In this document: piece after piece, positions 1 to 13,000 of the stretch
Layout of the letters: each line of letters begins with the position of its first letter
Position numbering within the stretch: position 1 is the stretch's first letter
Assembly: GCA_037039925.1 (NCBI GenBank)
Contig: JAXRKP010000034.1
Location: 119,501-183,500 of the forward strand
Origin: Doris montereyensis
Lineage: Eukaryota; Mollusca; Gastropoda; Nudibranchia; Dorididae
Reading direction: 5' to 3'
Length of the DNA: 64,000 nucleotides
Made by a program: the position numbers and the translations under genes
The notes under the pieces: generated by a model
Database searches by the model: none
Seen by the model: the letters and a program-made list of their open reading frames with translations, nothing else
What the model was told of the DNA's origin: nothing

Positions 1-676
1 AATTCACCTCTTAGACGGGATAATTAAAGAATGGAGAAATCTGTCACAATGGGTAAAGGGCCTTTAGGCAGACTGGGTCTTAGGTGTGGCCTCTTATCAC
101 TATATTTCAACAATCTCTTTTGATTTTTCTCTATTCTTTGTTGAAAAATAGATTTGATTGCATAAAAGTATTGTAGCAATGAAGTGATTTAAATGTTTTA
201 GTTTTGTATAAGGTAAATAGAATAACAGCAAAATTTGACTTTTTAATGATAAATTGAGTAAAATAAAAGAAAACATTAAAAGATTTTCTTGCCCATGATC
301 TCCTTCACAGTAATTTGTTTTACGTTTGTATCTCTGTATAGATATATATCTGTATGTGGACTGCATGGTTTTATAGTAAGGACATATGTAGGATACTTTT
401 AGTAAGCAGATCTACTGTATACTCGTCAAAGCTTTCCTAGGAACTAAAAGGACATAAAGTCAAATACAGACTATAAAATTATCTTCACCTTCTTATTCTT
501 TTAAGAGTGAAAAATGTAGTTTGGTTCATCTCAAATCTGCTTCAATATTTCCTTTTGGTAAACTTTTCAAAAATAGCATGAAATCCTTGTACAAATATGA
601 AAAGTTAAGTATGAAACTTTGATTCCATAGTTTAACATCTCTACCTTTACCATTCATCATTTCTCTTCTGTTTTTG

Positions 677-850
677 GGCTTCTTTCAGAGCATTTTATTT
701 AAGTATGAAACTTTAAATTCCATCCCTTAACATCTCTGCCTTTACTATTCATCTTATAGAGCATTTTATTTAAGTATGAAACTTTAAATTCCATCCCTTA
801 ACATCTCTGCCTTTTACTATTCATCTTACAGAGCATTTTATTTAAGTCAG
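677..850 (+). repeat. ~70-nt tandem duplication containing a splice acceptor
   Basis: Three copies of a segment beginning AGAGCATTTTATTTAAGT and continuing through AACATCTCTGCC. The last copy runs into the XPO4 exon, so the unit seems to include the 3' splice site and the first nucleotides of the exon. Confidence 0.75.
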
Positions 851-1006
851 TCGGAGGTGCTGTGGAATCTGGCCAAGCTTGAGTCCAACCAGGAACCCCC
901 AGTGTCATTGCTGTCACCAGATTCACGTCGACAGTTCATGAAAGCCATGGTACTAGCTGGGTGCGGCATTAAAAACCCTTCACAAGAGGAACAATATTGG
1001 AAACTG
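832..1006 (+). CDS. XPO4: XPO4 exon (first in window)
   Basis: Reads SEVLWNLAKLESN from 851 and ends at AAACTG before GTAAAC, phase 0. The acceptor is ambiguous: CTTACAG at 831 is the most pyrimidine-rich, but AG at 846 or 850 would also keep the frame after adjusting the previous exon. The start is therefore uncertain by up to 19 nt. Confidence 0.82.
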
Positions 1007-4000
1007 GTAAACTTTTGTTTTACCTCGCTCACCGGTAGACTTAGGATTTCGTATTGTACCCTGAAACTTGTGATTTTTACAGTTTTTTCAAAATTTCCAA
1101 AATCAGAGAACGGCAAGACTAATTTCAGTTCTTCTTCTTTGTCTTTTGGCTTTTCCTGTTGGGGTTACCACAGCAGATCATCTTTCTCCTTTTTGACCTA
1201 TCCTGTTCGTCTCCATCTCTTGCACCAGCGATCTTCATGTTTTCCTTCTTATCCAGATATCTTCGTTTAGGTCTTCCCGTCTTCCTTTGCCCTGTATGTC
1301 CATCCGCAAAATCTTCTGTCCAGCATATCCCACATTCCTTCTCCTTACATGTCCGTACTTTCTCAGTCTGCTTTACCTAACTTTGCCTCTTAGCCTACCT
1401 ACTTGGGTTTCCCGCAGATGTGTTCATTCTGAATCTTATCCAACCTTGACACACCGAAAGAGAATGACACCATCTTCATCTTAGTAATCTCTAACTCTTT
1501 TCTTGTCCTTTTGTCAGGGCAACGGTTTCTAGGCCATACATCAAGACTAATTTAAGTTAATTTCCATAAAGGAAGAATTCTTCTCTCATTGTGTATATTG
1601 TTATGTTTCATTGCTTTCATTGAATTTTCCCAGAGAGATGGGTTCAATACTATTGGCTTGAGGGCTGAATTATATCGAAAGTCATAGGGAGAATATTGAC
1701 GTTGGGTTAAACGAGTCAAAAAGTCCTAAAATTTTGTCTATCAGTATAGTAAATGATGCGCCAATATTTTTGAGTAGGGGTGCATGAGTCAACGTATAAG
1801 ATAAGAGGAAGGAAAGAAAGCAACATCCCATCCATGCGTTGCACTGAATCACAAAACTAAATATTAAAAAAAACAAAACAAAACTAAAGTAAATATTGAA
1901 AAAATAAAACAAGACTAAAGTAAATGTTGAAAACCTAAAACTAAAGTAAATATTGAAAAAATAAAACAAAACTAATGTAAATATTGAAAATATAAAACAA
2001 AATTAAAGTGAATATTGATAAAAGAAAACTAAAGTAAATATTGAAAAAAGAAAACAAAATTAAAGTAAATATGAAAAAAAGAAAACTAAAATAAATGTTG
2101 AAAAAGAAAACAAAACTAAAGTAAATATTGAAATAAGAAAACTAAAGTAAATATTGAAAAAGAAAACAAAGTTAAAGTAAATTTTAAAAAAAGAAAACAA
2201 AACTAAAGTAAATATTGAAATAAGAAAACTAAAGTAAATATTGAAAAAAGAAAACAAAGCTAAAGAAAATGTTGAAAAAAGAAAACAAAAACTAATGTAA
2301 ATACTGAACAAATAAAATAAAAATTAATGTAAATATTAAAAAATAAAACAAAACTAAAGTAAGTATTGAAAAAAAGAATGAATGTAAATATTGTAGAAAA
2401 GAACAAATTAATGTATAAAATCAAAACTAATGTAAAAATTGTAGAAAAGAACAAATTAATGTTTAAAATCAAAACTAATGTAAATATTGTAAAGAGCAAA
2501 ACAAAACCAATGTAGATATTGTAAAATAAATAGAAATAATGTAAACCTTGTAAAAAAAAAACCCAACTAATGTAAACATTGTAAAAAAAAAAAAACAACT
2601 ACAGTAAACATTGTAAAAAAAAACTAAATGAAAGTAAATATTGGGTAAAAAAACAAAACTAATTTAAATACTGTGTAAAATTACAAAACTGATGTAAATA
2701 TTGTGCCAAAAAAACAAAACTAATGTAAATATTGTTGTAAAAAACCCAAACTAATGTAAACATTGTAAAAACAAAACAAAAAACGTATGTAAATATTTTG
2801 TAAAAAAATCAACTAATGTAAATATTGTAAAAAAAACCGACTAATGTAAACACTAAAAAAAACAAAAAACATCTGTAAATACATAGAAGAACAGGACTGA
2901 ATATAAGATGCACAGAGATTGCGTACAGTAACGAAGATCAGGTATAAATTCATGAGTTTATAGATGGTGTCACTTATTTTAAAATGTGTTTATACTAACA
3001 ATGATTCTTTTATTTATCTTGAAGATTTTACTGTAGAGCAGAAATTCAAAACCTATCTTTGAAATAATAAATAACATTCAGATATTGTGGACAAACAACA
3101 ATTCACTTTCATAAGGTGTAATTTTCTTGATTTGCTGCATCTAGACATGTTGTCAGTGAAACTTTTTGAACACGGAAGTCCGCCTGACATAATTTTTCAG
3201 AAGAAGTGAAAAACATAATAGATCATCAAATTGGTCTGCAAACACTGCTATGCTTTTTGGATTAAAATGTAATATCTACTTTGGCCTTTAGAAAGTAGTG
3301 AATGGAACAAAACTAATCATGGTGCACAAAATGGACTTACGGGGTTAGAGTTTCCGGAAGTGGGAAGAAAGAAAATGAAAATCTGCATTTAGACTTTGGG
3401 TACAAATGGAGCTTTTCTATATATTCTATCAATATCTAAAATTAAAAAAAAAAACAAAACATGAACAAAGTATGCATTTGATCAATTTGAAGGACAAATC
3501 TCATATCCCATGTTTCATGGACTTACCTATTTAGACAGTTTCACCGACGATATGAGGTAATTAGAGATATTCTATACCTGGTATTATAGACAGCTGAATA
3601 TTAGCTTCTGAATAATTTAGCTTTTTTGTTTCGTTTAGCTTCTTCAGTCAAATCATGAAAGGTTCTTACATCTCATGGAAACCCCTGACTTCAAGAATGG
3701 CACAGAGACAAGTCGGCAGCAATATCTTTTTCTATTAGAATCTCTCATTGGTGTGGCAACGGCCACCCAAAACTCCATCACAAAGGAGATGTTTCAGGTA
3801 AATATTTCCGTCTTTACATTTTGTCAAGAATGATATTTTCACAAATTTAAAATTGTAGTTCTTCTTTATTTATAAAGTTTTGTTGCTTGTTAGTTATTGG
3901 GTTTATTTTTGTTAAATGTATGATTTGTTGTAGATATGACAGGTCTTGCACTTTAAAAAAAAGAATTGGCTAATTTGGAATCTATGTATTATGATTTATT

Positions 4001-7000
4001 ATGTATTATTTTTGTTACTAAGCGAGATAGGATAACCATCTAGAATATGGATGATAAAAGTTGCAAACCGTGTAAGTCTATAATTAGTAACATCTTATTT
4101 ACCTTGTTTTTTTAACATTTGGAAGACCCTATGCTTCGTCTAGTTAGGATTTCGTGGCACAAGAAACAATAGAAACCCATATACTAACCATATGAAAAAT
4201 TCATATATCCCTATTGGGTCTAGTTTTTGACACCTGCAAACCGTGTATGTCTGTGAAAATAGATTTTAAAAGCGTAGCATCATATTCTTTGACTTTCTCA
4301 AAATATCCTAGTGGCTAAGTTGTCGGACTTGGGGTCATGAGATCCTGGGGTCAAATCCTAGCAATGCTGGGTCCAAAGTTGTGTTCCATGGATAATGATA
4401 TTAAATAGTATTAAAGCCTAATGGGAACAAAGACGAGACAAATACAAGGAATAGACAGAAAACAAAATCTTTGGCCACCGTGAGGATTGAACCCATGACC
4501 TCTGCATTGGCACCCATCGCCTTGCCATGAAAAGAAAGCACATTACCAACAAAGCTAATTACGCTCTGTACGGATTATTTAATGTCATTATCCTTCACGC
4601 TAGACGTGCCCGTTGCCTCACTGTTTGTATTTACACTTACAGATCTATGTTCATTGGGAAAAACACTTCACTATGACCTTCATATAGGAGTTCTATGTAT
4701 CAAAATTAGGGGGAAATGTGCAAAACTGACATTTAACTAAACATTTCCATGGAATCAACGGCATATTGAAACGTCACCATATTGGATTTATATTCATGAT
4801 ATGAATTTTCTTGCTTTCCTCACTCATCTTTGGCAATTGTGTTTTTTTACTCAAGTAATCTATCCTATCCTCTGGCCTCTTTGTTTACAAGTATTTCTTC
4901 CAGGCATCCTTTTTTTCTTTGATCTTAGTTTTAACATTCTCATTCCAGCATGCTGTTCTTTTCCTATCTCCTTTAATTTGTTTCCTTCCACAGACCTCTT
5001 CAGTACAACTGAGAAGTGTTTCCATATACATTTGCCACTTTTCTTCTAGTGCATTATCGTTCAGATCAATCTGCCTTTCCTTAATAAATCTTTTTATCCT
5101 AGATTGGTATATCTGTTTTACTTCTGGTTTATTTAAGTGATAAAAAGGAGTAAAGGGCAGTAGGCCCATACCTAATGAAGAGAAATATAAAACAGCAATG
5201 AAAGGCCTAATAGAAAGAACATGGGACAGAACAGAGAAATTTTCAGGTGTCCCAGCCTTCGCCAACAACAAAGGAAGACATAGAAAGAACAACTAGGAAT
5301 CAATATTGAACGGAACTAATGGTGCAAAGAGGTGGCCAATGGTGCATTGTAAGATTTCCACCAACAGAGCAAGCCTCATAATAACATTAAATAATAATAC
5401 AAAATAAAAAGAGAAAAAGGAAATAAAACTTACTGAGGGAGAGGATGGAGGAGAAGAGGGAAGGAGGGAGAGAACAAGAGAGAGAATGAGAAAAGGAAAT
5501 AAAAAAGAGACGTAAAGAGAATGTGAGAAGAGGGAACAAGGAAGATAGAGACGGACGTATAGAAAGGAGAGAGAGAAGGAAAGCATACAGCATGACTTTA
5601 TATGTTGACTGGCCACTTTATCTTCCCTAGAGGATAGATGTACACTATGACAAGTGTAGTTGTTTGCTCTGTTAACTGCATATTAAACAAGCACTATTCA
5701 TGTTTTGTAAAGTTTTTCAACATATTAATGGGAAAATCATTTTTGTTTCTTTTGAATTGAATGAATTGATTGTAATGGTTTTAGTTAGTCCCTGTTATCA
5801 TATTCTCTCTAAGAAATTTATTATATGTTACAATTGTCCATTTCAGTTTATGGTGCCTCTGTTGGGTTACATCGTGAAATTTATTGACGTCCTTCACAAC
5901 TACGAAGATATCATCTCCACAAGCTTTGAATTGTTTTCAGAGATCATCGCCAAAATGCTTCCCTTCCTGAACAATGTATGGGTTCTATCACATCATTTTG
6001 CTTTTTAATTTTTTTTTATGCTTTTAGGTCTTATTAATATTACTGTTGGGGGTGAAAAAAGTGATTAATTTTTACGATGTGTGCTTTAATTAAGATAAGA
6101 TGTCTTTGTTTGTCCAAAAGAAATTTGCTCTGGTCACATTTCAAATCAAAATGAATAAATTACAATGCAGTTCATCTCTTTCACTTTCATTCTCTCTTCC
6201 ATTCTCAATTTGACAACTAAAATCAATACATTAAAAAAAACCGGCGCTTTATGGATATGGACAATATAAAATCACAATGATTATCATGTTGTATAAATAT
6301 AAATATGTTTTTAAATCTTTGAAAGTTGTTATCACAGATACAAAATTCGTTTAAACAACTTCCATTCACAATATAAATAAATATCTAAAGAGCCTTTCTA
6401 AATATGTGTATTTCGTTAATATATTTCTTATAAAAATGTACACTATGGTATTATATTGTACTTTTAAAAAGCAGTGTATTAGTTGTGTTTCTCTAAAGTT
6501 TTCATTTTAATGGTTCATTGCTTATTCATCCTTTTCAATTTTTGTTGTTTCTTCTGATTCAAATTGAAAAGCGACAACTGAAATGTGTAAAATTTGAATT
6601 CTTTGTTGATGCTCTAAAAAGCTATATCAGCCCTTTCAAGATTAGAGCACATTAAAGTAAAATTCTTTTTGTTTTGTTTATAGGTTTGAAGGCTATATTA
6701 ACTGTCAAATAATGGTTAAAAAAAAAAAAAAAGAATAGACAATTATTAATAAACATGTGGGCTTGTATTGTAAGTTCTGAAAGAAAAGTTTCTCACGATT
6801 CATGGCTAGGCATGCCTTTTCCTCTTTCCCTTACTCAGGAAGACTCTCAGATGCTGTACAAGCTGTGTTTGTCTGCCATTGAAATGTTCTCCAGACACAA
6901 TCTAGGTAAAAGAAAAATATATGTAATGGGTTAGTCAAAACAAAAACTGACACGATTTTGAGATATGACTTAGGCTAAACCATGTGATAGATCTGTACAA

Positions 7001-10000
7001 TTTGTGGTCACAATAAGTGACAACTCCACTAATAAAGACGGAACAAACATGTGACATTTCAGCTATAACCCTTCGTCAGAAAACAAATGAGAAATATCTA
7101 GAATCTAGATCTAAGCACTACTTCAGGCATCACACAATGTGATGTCAGAAGAAAAACAGAAAGTAGGAAGAAAGAAAGAAAAAAGACTGATGATAAGAAA
7201 CTTAAGTAGAAAGGGATGTGAAGAATATGTAGGCGCGAGAATGGAAGGTTAAGATCTAGAATGGAATAAAAATACGAAAATAAGTGAGTAATTAAAGGTG
7301 GGAAGGAGATAGAGAGGAGAGAGAGAGAGAAAAAGGAAGAAAAAAAAAGGGCACGGAAGAAAGAAAGGGAAAGAGAAGTATGAGTATGGAAAACAAGAAC
7401 GAAAAAAGAGGATAACTATAAGACTAGATCTATATCTCACTGGGTGTAGAAAGAAGAAATGATAGAGAATGAATGAAAGGAAGTATCAATCAAGGCAAAA
7501 ATTTACACTAAAGGTGAGAAATGTGTACAAATTACCAATGTATCGATGCAATAAGGAACAGAGTAAATGACTTATCTAAAATGTCAATTAGCACTAGCTG
7601 ATGCTTTCGAAACTTTGAAGTCTTAAGTGTTTTCTCCTTAGTGATGAAATAGGGTGTATTCCGTAACAGCAAGAAACCGTGCGCAAAGTTGCTTCTGGTA
7701 AGTGGTGAACGTAAAAATGTGTGCAAAGATGCCTACCATTGAGTACCATAGATAAGCACATGGGGTGTGAACTGCCAGAAGGACCTGACTTTGCCTGGGA
7801 TAGGGAGGGAGGGGGGGTTAGGGTGAGATATTTTCGTGGAGGTGGTGGGGGGGGGGGGGTATGGGGTAGGGTAGAGGATGGTGAAGGTCAGGGATAGTGA
7901 TGGCGTGTGCCTGACTATGGGAGTTACTCCATAGAAAATTATACGAAGTGATGTAAGATGTTCATACCATCACGGTTAATTGTGCCCAATCTTACTTTAA
8001 GTCGATTCTCTATAGACTTCCTAGACTCAGCACCGCCGGTACATGACCTGAGAATGCACACTTTGAGGTCATGGGTTCCTCGATGTCCTCGTCCATTAAA
8101 ATGCAAAGGCACCGGTTTGCTTTTGCAGTTTTCAATATCTCTCCTGTATTGGCCAAATCTGTTGGAGAGTTGCAAGCCAGTTTCTCCGATATAGGCCATT
8201 CCACAATGACTGCAACGAAGAGCATAAATTACTTTGCGAGAGGCACAGAAGAATTGCCCATTCACTGTCCAGGTCTGTCTAAGGAACTGAATGGTTGTGG
8301 AGCCGGTCAGGAATAGCTTCAGTACGAGCAAAACAATGCCGCGCCTTTAATCTTACCATTCAATCTTCATTACAACGCCTCCGTTCCTTAACCTCACTGA
8401 ATCATCCACTTTACATCCTTATGCGACACATTTTTCATCACACCAACTCTGTTTTACATCAATTTATGAAATGCCGTAAATCCAACAAACTCACTCATCT
8501 TTGACCCTCCCCAGAATAATACGGCCATTCGATCTACACCGGTTCATGCGACCATTTGATGATCGCATCAGCTACTTCCTCACATGCACCTCATCTTAAC
8601 ACTTATGCTGTCGCTTCCACTGGTCATCCACACCAGCCCTCTGCTACTAATCTGGTTGTTTGCATTCTGCCCAATCTCCCACTCAGTCAACCCGAGCGAT
8701 CTGTTTTGGAAAAGTGTCTCAAATTTGTTCCCTTACAGCCGTCGTTTGATAGAAGCCAAATCTGCTCTTTGTTGGAAAACTTCTTACGTCGACTCTGTCT
8801 CCGTTACGTTTCCAAGACACTGACACTGACTTCAATTCTTCCACGGACTCCACACTTTTTCCTTCTATACCCACTAAATCCATTTGGACACCCCTGGCAG
8901 GTCAATCCACTGCACTTGATCTTTTTATTCAAAAGGTTACTCAAAATTTTGACAAGACCACTTTTAAACCCCTCCACCACCCCAACCTCTCTGCCACGAA
9001 AAGACAAGCTTTATTGGATTTACGCCACCCACGGACATTGTTATAAAACAGGCGGACAAAGGTGGTGCTGTGGTCCTATGGGCAAGCAACTATACATCCA
9101 AAAGCTGAAGGTCAACTCACCGGCACAGACAACAAGTTCTACATCTCCTGTCCCTCCGATAACACGTTTGTTAACAATGATAAAGTAGCTCTTACTATTA
9201 ACCAACTAATTACTTCCAAAGCTCTACCACCGTAAAGCGAAAATTTTACACCTCAACAACAGCCAACTTTGTAAACTGTGCTTTTATCTCCTCCCTAAAA
9301 TCCACAAAGCTCACATCCCTGGTAGACCTATTGTATCAGCCTGCTCCTACCCTACTGAACGCATCTCTGCCTTCTTTGACTCTTCCAGCCTCTTGTCCAA
9401 GCTCTTCCCTCATTCATCAAGGATACCAACCAAGCTCTCACTTTCTTTGATAGTATTTCATTTACAGACACAACCCCTAGACGTCTGTTCCTCATGGTTG
9501 TTGTCTCTGTCTACACATCCATACTCCATTCCATGGGCCTTCAAGCCCTTAAATTCTTCCTCGACCAGCGATCTGACCAGACAATCAACACTACCACCCT
9601 TTTCCGTTTGGCAGAACGTGCTAAATCTTAACTCTTTTGAATTCAATGGCCAGTTTTTCGAGCAAATCAGCAGAGTTGCCATGGGCACTAAGATCGGACC
9701 TTCATACGCTTGCCTATTCATGGGTTATCTTCAGCATAGATTATTCCAGGCATACCCTGGTCCTGTGCCCAACACCTATAAATGGTATATTGATGATGGG
9801 TTTGGTATCACGACTATGTCTGCGACTGATTTAGACCGTTTATTTGATTTTGCAAACAATTTTGGCGAACCTATTAAGTTTACTTTTACCCAGTCTACAT
9901 CCACTGTTAACTTCTTAGACATCACCATTTCTCTATCCGAACATGGGCTTACAAATACCATATTCTACAAAGATACAGATAATCATATCTATCTCCACTA

Positions 10001-13000
10001 CACATCCTCTCATCCACCACATTGCAAAGATGCAATTCCATACTCTCAATTCCTCCGCCTCAGACGCATCTCTTGTGCCGAGCACCTATTCACAGAGGAA
10101 GCGCCTAAGATATTTGATTTCTTCCTAGGCAGAGGCTACCCTAGGGCCATCATTTGTCAAGCCTTTCAGAGGGCTAAAATTGTACTCCGTAAAGACGCCC
10201 TCAACATCATAGGAAGAAAAAAGACCAAACGCATACCCCTTATCCTTCCGTACCATCTGCACACACACCATGTCATTTATAACGTCCGCCAGAACCTGCC
10301 TATTCTACAAGCTGGTGACAAGACTAGACGTCTTTTCCCTTCCTTTCTGTTGATTGCCTTCAAGAGACACACTAGCCTTCTGGATATCCTTGTGCACAGT
10401 CGCCTCTCTACTGACTCCTCGCTGTCGGGCACCATCCGATGTGAACACACTAACTGCAAGACATGCCCCTTTGTGGACGACTCCACAACCATTCAGTTCC
10501 TTAGACCTGGACCGTGAATGAGCAATTCTCCTGCGCCTCTCGCAATGTAATTTATGCTCTTTGTTGCAGTCATTGTGGCATGGCCTATATCGGAGAAACT
10601 GGCTTGCAACTCTCCAACAGATTGGACACAATCACCCCTGATGGTATGAACGTCTTACATCACTTCATATAATTTTCTATGGATTAACTCCCATAGTCAG
10701 GCACACGCTATCACTATCCCTGATCCTTCACCATCCTCTACCCTACCACCCTACCCTATCCCGCCCCCACCCCACCACCACCTCCACGAAAATATCTCTC
10801 CCCCCCTCCTATCCCAGGCAAAGTCAGGTCCCTCTGGCAGTTCACACCCCGTGTGCTTATCTATGGTACTCAATGGTAGGCATCTTTGCACACATTTTTT
10901 ACGTTCACCACTTACCAGAAGCAACTTTGCGCACGGTTTCTTGCTGTTACGGAATACACCTTATTTCATCACTAAGGAGAAAACACTTAAGACTTCAAAG
11001 TTTCGAAAGCATCAGCTAGTGCTAATTGACATTTTAGATAAGTCATTTACTCTGTTCCCTTATTGTATCGATAAATTTGTAATTTGTACACATTTCTCAC
11101 CTTTAGTGTAAATTTTTGCCTTGATTGATATTTCCTTTCATTCATTCTCTATCATTTCTTCCTTCTACACCCAGTAAGATATAGATCTAGTCTTATAGTT
11201 ATCCTCTTTTTTCGTTCTTGTTTTCCATACTCACACGTCTCTCTTTCCCTTCCTTTCTTTGGTGCCCTTTTTTTTCTTCTTCTTTTTTTTCTCTCTCTCT
11301 CTCTCTCTCCTTCTCTCTATCTCCTTCTCACCTTTTATTACTTACTTATTTTCATATTTTTATTCCATTCTAGATCTGAACCTTCCATTCTCGCGCCTAC
11401 ATATTCTTCACATCCCCTTCTACTTACATTTCTTATCATCACTGTCTTTTTCTTTCTTTCTTCCTCTTTTCTGTTTTTCTTCTGACATCACTTTGTGTGA
11501 TGCCTGAGGTAGTGCTTAGATCTAGATTCTAGATATTTCTCATTTGTTGTCTGACGAAGGGTTATATCCGAAACGTCACGTGTTTGTTCTGTCTTTATTA
11601 GTGGAGTTGTCACTTATTGTCATATTTCGCCCCTATCTATTATGTAGTCTATGATTGGCTTTTCACACCGGTCTTCATTTACTCTTGTATATTTGCGGAT
11701 ATCTTTATGAGGAAAAAAGGTGTTGGCTATTTTCATGTTATTCTTTAGGCAAAAATCTATCAGTCTCTCTCCATTTGGAGACGTTGTGTCTACTTCTTTA
11801 CCTATTTCTCCTCCTGACGTTTCTATATTGTTGCCTACTCTAGCATTTAAATCTTCTAATAGCATTAGTTCCTGTTTGGGTTTAAGATTCTCTGCAACTA
11901 TTTGTAAATCGTTTTTCTTCTTTAGTTGTGTCTTCGTTTGGTCCATAAGCTATTAATAATTTAATTTCTCGTCCTTTTGGTTTAATATTTTCCTCTAATA
12001 GTCGTGAGCTTATAAATTTCCAACTTTCTAGTAGCTTTTCATGTCTTTTATGCACTAGGAGGCCTACTCCTGCTCTAGCTCTATCTTTGACATCTACTCC
12101 TGAAAAGATTAAAATATGATTCGGTCCTACATTTTCTATTCCTTGTCCTTTTTTCTTTGTTTCTGTAATGGCCAAAATATCTACTTTGAATTTTTCTATT
12201 TCTTCAACTAATTCTAACTCTTTCCATTTATTGCCGTAACATTCCATGTTCCAAAAATCACAGTCCGTATTCGTTTCCAAGTTCGTTATTTATATATATT
12301 TAGTTCTCTGAATCTGTTTGTTTTTGGATAAGCAGGGGATTAGCCCACTGTACCCTAGGTAGATGGTGGGGTTGCCACCTTGAGGCCCCCTACCAGGCCT
12401 TGTTATTTTCTGTCAGGGTTAACTCCCTTAGCCTTTGGTCAGTCAAGACTGGCCTGCAAGGCAGCAGGTTGTTTTCTTTCAGGGTTAACTTCCTTAGCCT
12501 TTGGTCAGCCAAGACCTGCCTGCAAGGCAGCAGGAGACTCGTGGAGGGCGGGATCATCTACTGCCCGTACAGGTGCCTACCTGTCCACTAACCGGGCATG
12601 TCAAAACAAACATACAAAACAGTTCAATAGTGTGCCTAAGTCCATTTTTGTGAAAAACGAGACAGATAGATAATTGTAGGGAATAAAGGAAATCATGCTT
12701 CCTGAAAAGTGTGAAAATGATACGATGAAAATTCATCACGTTTACAGCCGTTTGAAACTTGGAATTCCCAAAGCTAACAGTGCCAAAGCCCATGGTTTTT
12801 GGCATTTTTCTCTAGGCACATCAATTGTTAGCAATGCACAAAGACATTAGAAATAAGTACAGAAAGGTATTCAATGCATCGCTACTATGTTCACCTTTTA
12901 TAAGCGCAACATGCTTAATAGGGATAATGTGGTAGATGTTTTCAATTCTAGAGTCACTCACTTTTGGGCTTGTATTATGTATATTGCTTACGTTCGAATG

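Larger units (their letters stand above)
7008..11622 (+). mobile_element. Penelope-like retroelement with inverted terminal repeats
   Basis: Penelope-like elements (PLEs) encode a telomerase-related reverse transcriptase joined to a GIY-YIG endonuclease. A decayed + strand RT core (8336-10520) is flanked by two arms in opposite orientation: 7008-8304 (minus) matches 10480-11622 (plus), including GATCTAGATTCTAGATATTT near both outer ends and the CCACAACCATTCAGTTCCTT junction at both inner ends. Terminal repeats in direct or inverted arrangement are a known PLE property. It sits in an XPO4 intron. The reading frame is broken several times, so the copy is dead. Confidence 0.87.

Noticed and set aside
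1682..2598. Phe-rich minus-strand ORFs resembling membrane proteins
   Set aside because: Poly-A-rich minisatellite read on the complementary strand.
8071..8316. Plus-strand ORFs across the PLE left arm
   Set aside because: Shadows of the minus-strand endonuclease.
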